Assembly (NCBI GenBank): GCA_006226375.1
Contig: SBHC01000084.1
Span: 179,616-243,615, forward strand
Length of the DNA: 64,000 nt
DNA from: Deltaproteobacteria bacterium
GTDB lineage: Bacteria > Myxococcota_C > UBA6777
Direction: 5' to 3'
The notes under the pieces were generated by a model that made no database searches, had not been told where the DNA came from, and saw only the letters and a list, made by a program, of their open reading frames with translations. Both the position numbers and the translations under genes were made by a program. Shown here piece after piece: positions 63,146 through 64,000 of the stretch (positions within the stretch are counted from its first letter, which is position 1; the number at the start of each line of letters is the position of its first letter).

Positions 63146-64000
63146 TTAGGGGAGACAGATCGCTTTGTACTCAATCTGAACGGTAGCACCTGGGGGCGGA
63201 ATCTGGGACTTGGTGAAGTTGACGGAGTTGTTGGTCGCGTCATACTGCCAACCATCCTGGGGATCTTCCTTGACGGTGGTACCGTTGACCTTGACCTGAA
63301 TGGTCTTGGGGTCAGCCTGACGACTCAGGAAGAACTGGGTACGGTAACCGAAGGTGATGGAACCGATGTTGCTCAACGTAGCCGACCAGTTTTGGCTACA
63401 GATGGATTCCTGAACACCCTTCAACTCCTTGGCCACCTGCCAGTAACGGGGAGCGCTCTGAGCGGTACCACCACCACCACCGGATCCACGACAACCACTG
63501 GGCGGCGGACCGACAACAACGGAAGCACGCATCAGGTCGAGGTTACGGAAGCCTTTCAAGCTCTTGAAGAAGCTGATGTAGAACTGAACCTGCTGCGGCG
63601 ACTGGTCCGTTTCATCCGAAACGAAGATCATCGACATCGAAGCAGCTTGACGGTAGAAGCCTTTGTTGCAACCGGTGGATGCAGGCGGAATCAGACCACG
63701 ATACGCAGCTTCCAAACCTTTTTCCGAAGCACTACCCGAGGAACCGACGCGAACGTTGGTTTGGAAAGCAGCGATCGGGTTCGGAGTTTGCGGGGTCACG
63801 ATCTTGGGGTTACCGCGAGCACAACCGGATCCGCCTCCACGACCGGTAACGTCGGTGGTGGTGACCATGATTTGGTAATCCACGTTCAGACGAACCGCCC
63901 AGTTAATGAAGGACTGGAAGTTCTTCGCCAAGCTGTTCTGGTCATCACCCATGGAGCAGGAGTCATCGACCACGAACATAATGTCAACGAGGGGTCGCTG
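63146..64000 (-). CDS. VWA-domain secreted protein (5' end beyond the window)
   Basis: The frame is open to the window edge, giving 284 codons of the 3' part (QRPLVDIMFVVDDSCSMGDD first). It is a von Willebrand A domain with the MIDAS motif DDSCS at the start, then MVTTTDVTG and MIFVSDETDQSP, and a C-terminal beta-sandwich-like part ending VQIEYKAICLP. Gly-rich loops are inserted (GRGGGSGCARGN and GSGGGGGTAQ). Exported VWA proteins with this style are common in Myxococcota as extracellular binding proteins. The signal or anchor lies outside the window. Confidence 0.85.
   Translation of the reverse strand, partial: QRPLVDIMFVVDDSCSMGDDQNSLAKNFQSFINWAVRLNVDYQIMVTTTDVTGRGGGSGCARGNPKIVTPQTPNPIAAFQTNVRVGSSGSASEKGLEAAYRGLIPPASTGCNKGFYRQAASMSMIFVSDETDQSPQQVQFYISFFKSLKGFRNLDLMRASVVVGPPPSGCRGSGGGGGTAQSAPRYWQVAKELKGVQESICSQNWSATLSNIGSITFGYRTQFFLSRQADPKTIQVKVNGTTVKEDPQDGWQYDATNNSVNFTKSQIPPPGATVQIEYKAICLP

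Overview
The window looks like chromosomal DNA from a free-living, Gram-negative-type bacterium of the Myxococcota/Deltaproteobacteria kind. The evidence is a C-terminal tripartite sorting signal of the MYXO-CTERM type (Gly-Cys motif, membrane helix, Arg cluster) on the Cys-rich surface protein ending at 44461, several lipoproteins with long Pro/Arg-rich linkers, a eukaryotic-type Ser/Thr kinase, a giant TPR/alpha-2-macroglobulin protein, and many secreted proteins of unknown function. GC content is moderate by eye and even across the window. I see no insertion sequence, integrase, phage gene, CRISPR array, tRNA or rRNA. The exact genus cannot be read from the sequence.

Layout. 1-7.5 kb: the end of an unplaced gene, a neutral-ceramidase-type hydrolase, a membrane-anchored PD-(D/E)XK-like protein, a polytopic PTPS-related membrane protein, a histidinol-dehydrogenase paralogue, and a very basic secreted protein with 28 cysteines. 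7.6-15.4 kb: one 2,587-residue alpha-2-macroglobulin-like protein whose thioester cysteine is lost. 16-22 kb: a TetR regulator, a broken small lipoprotein ORF, two FtsX-type permeases with a PLP-dependent amino-acid deaminase/aldolase-type enzyme behind them, and an Arg-rich lipoprotein. 22-29 kb: a DTW-domain tRNA-modifying enzyme fused to an exonuclease-like domain, an M3 oligopeptidase with a small coupled membrane protein, and two adjacent amidohydrolases, one without any metal ligand. 29-37.5 kb: a SEC-C protein, a secreted 3D-domain (MltA-like) protein, and a NuoL-NuoM-NuoN block. 37.5-46.3 kb (minus strand): a HEAT-repeat protein behind a Crp/Fnr regulator, an HEWGT-type lipoprotein, and a tightly overlapping cluster of an M28 peptidase, a beta-propeller, a DUF3592-like membrane protein and the Cys-rich surface protein. 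46.4-64 kb: TruD, a penicillin-acylase-family hydrolase with MinC, a Zn-ribbon protein, a membrane-anchored E2-like acyltransferase coupled to an SDR, a large SEC-C/TPR protein divergent from a Ser/Thr kinase that is followed by a secreted STN-domain protein, HyuB/HyuA, and the 3' part of a VWA-domain secreted protein.

How it works together. Most of the window is envelope biology (lipoproteins, secreted repeat proteins, peptidases, hydrolases) with scattered housekeeping functions (TruD, DTW, MinC, complex I antiporter-like subunits). No single pathway runs through it. The most unusual items are families in which the catalytic residues are rewritten: an alpha-2-macroglobulin with MVEQ instead of CxEQ, an amidohydrolase without ligands beside an apparently intact one, an E2 domain with DERIDDG instead of DHRxxDG, a HisD paralogue with Lys at a zinc-ligand position, and NuoL/M/N with several proton-path substitutions. 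Many convergent genes end within 0-30 bases of each other with no hairpin/U-tract terminator, and several minus-strand genes are followed by C/U-rich, G-poor tracts that resemble Rho-loading sites.
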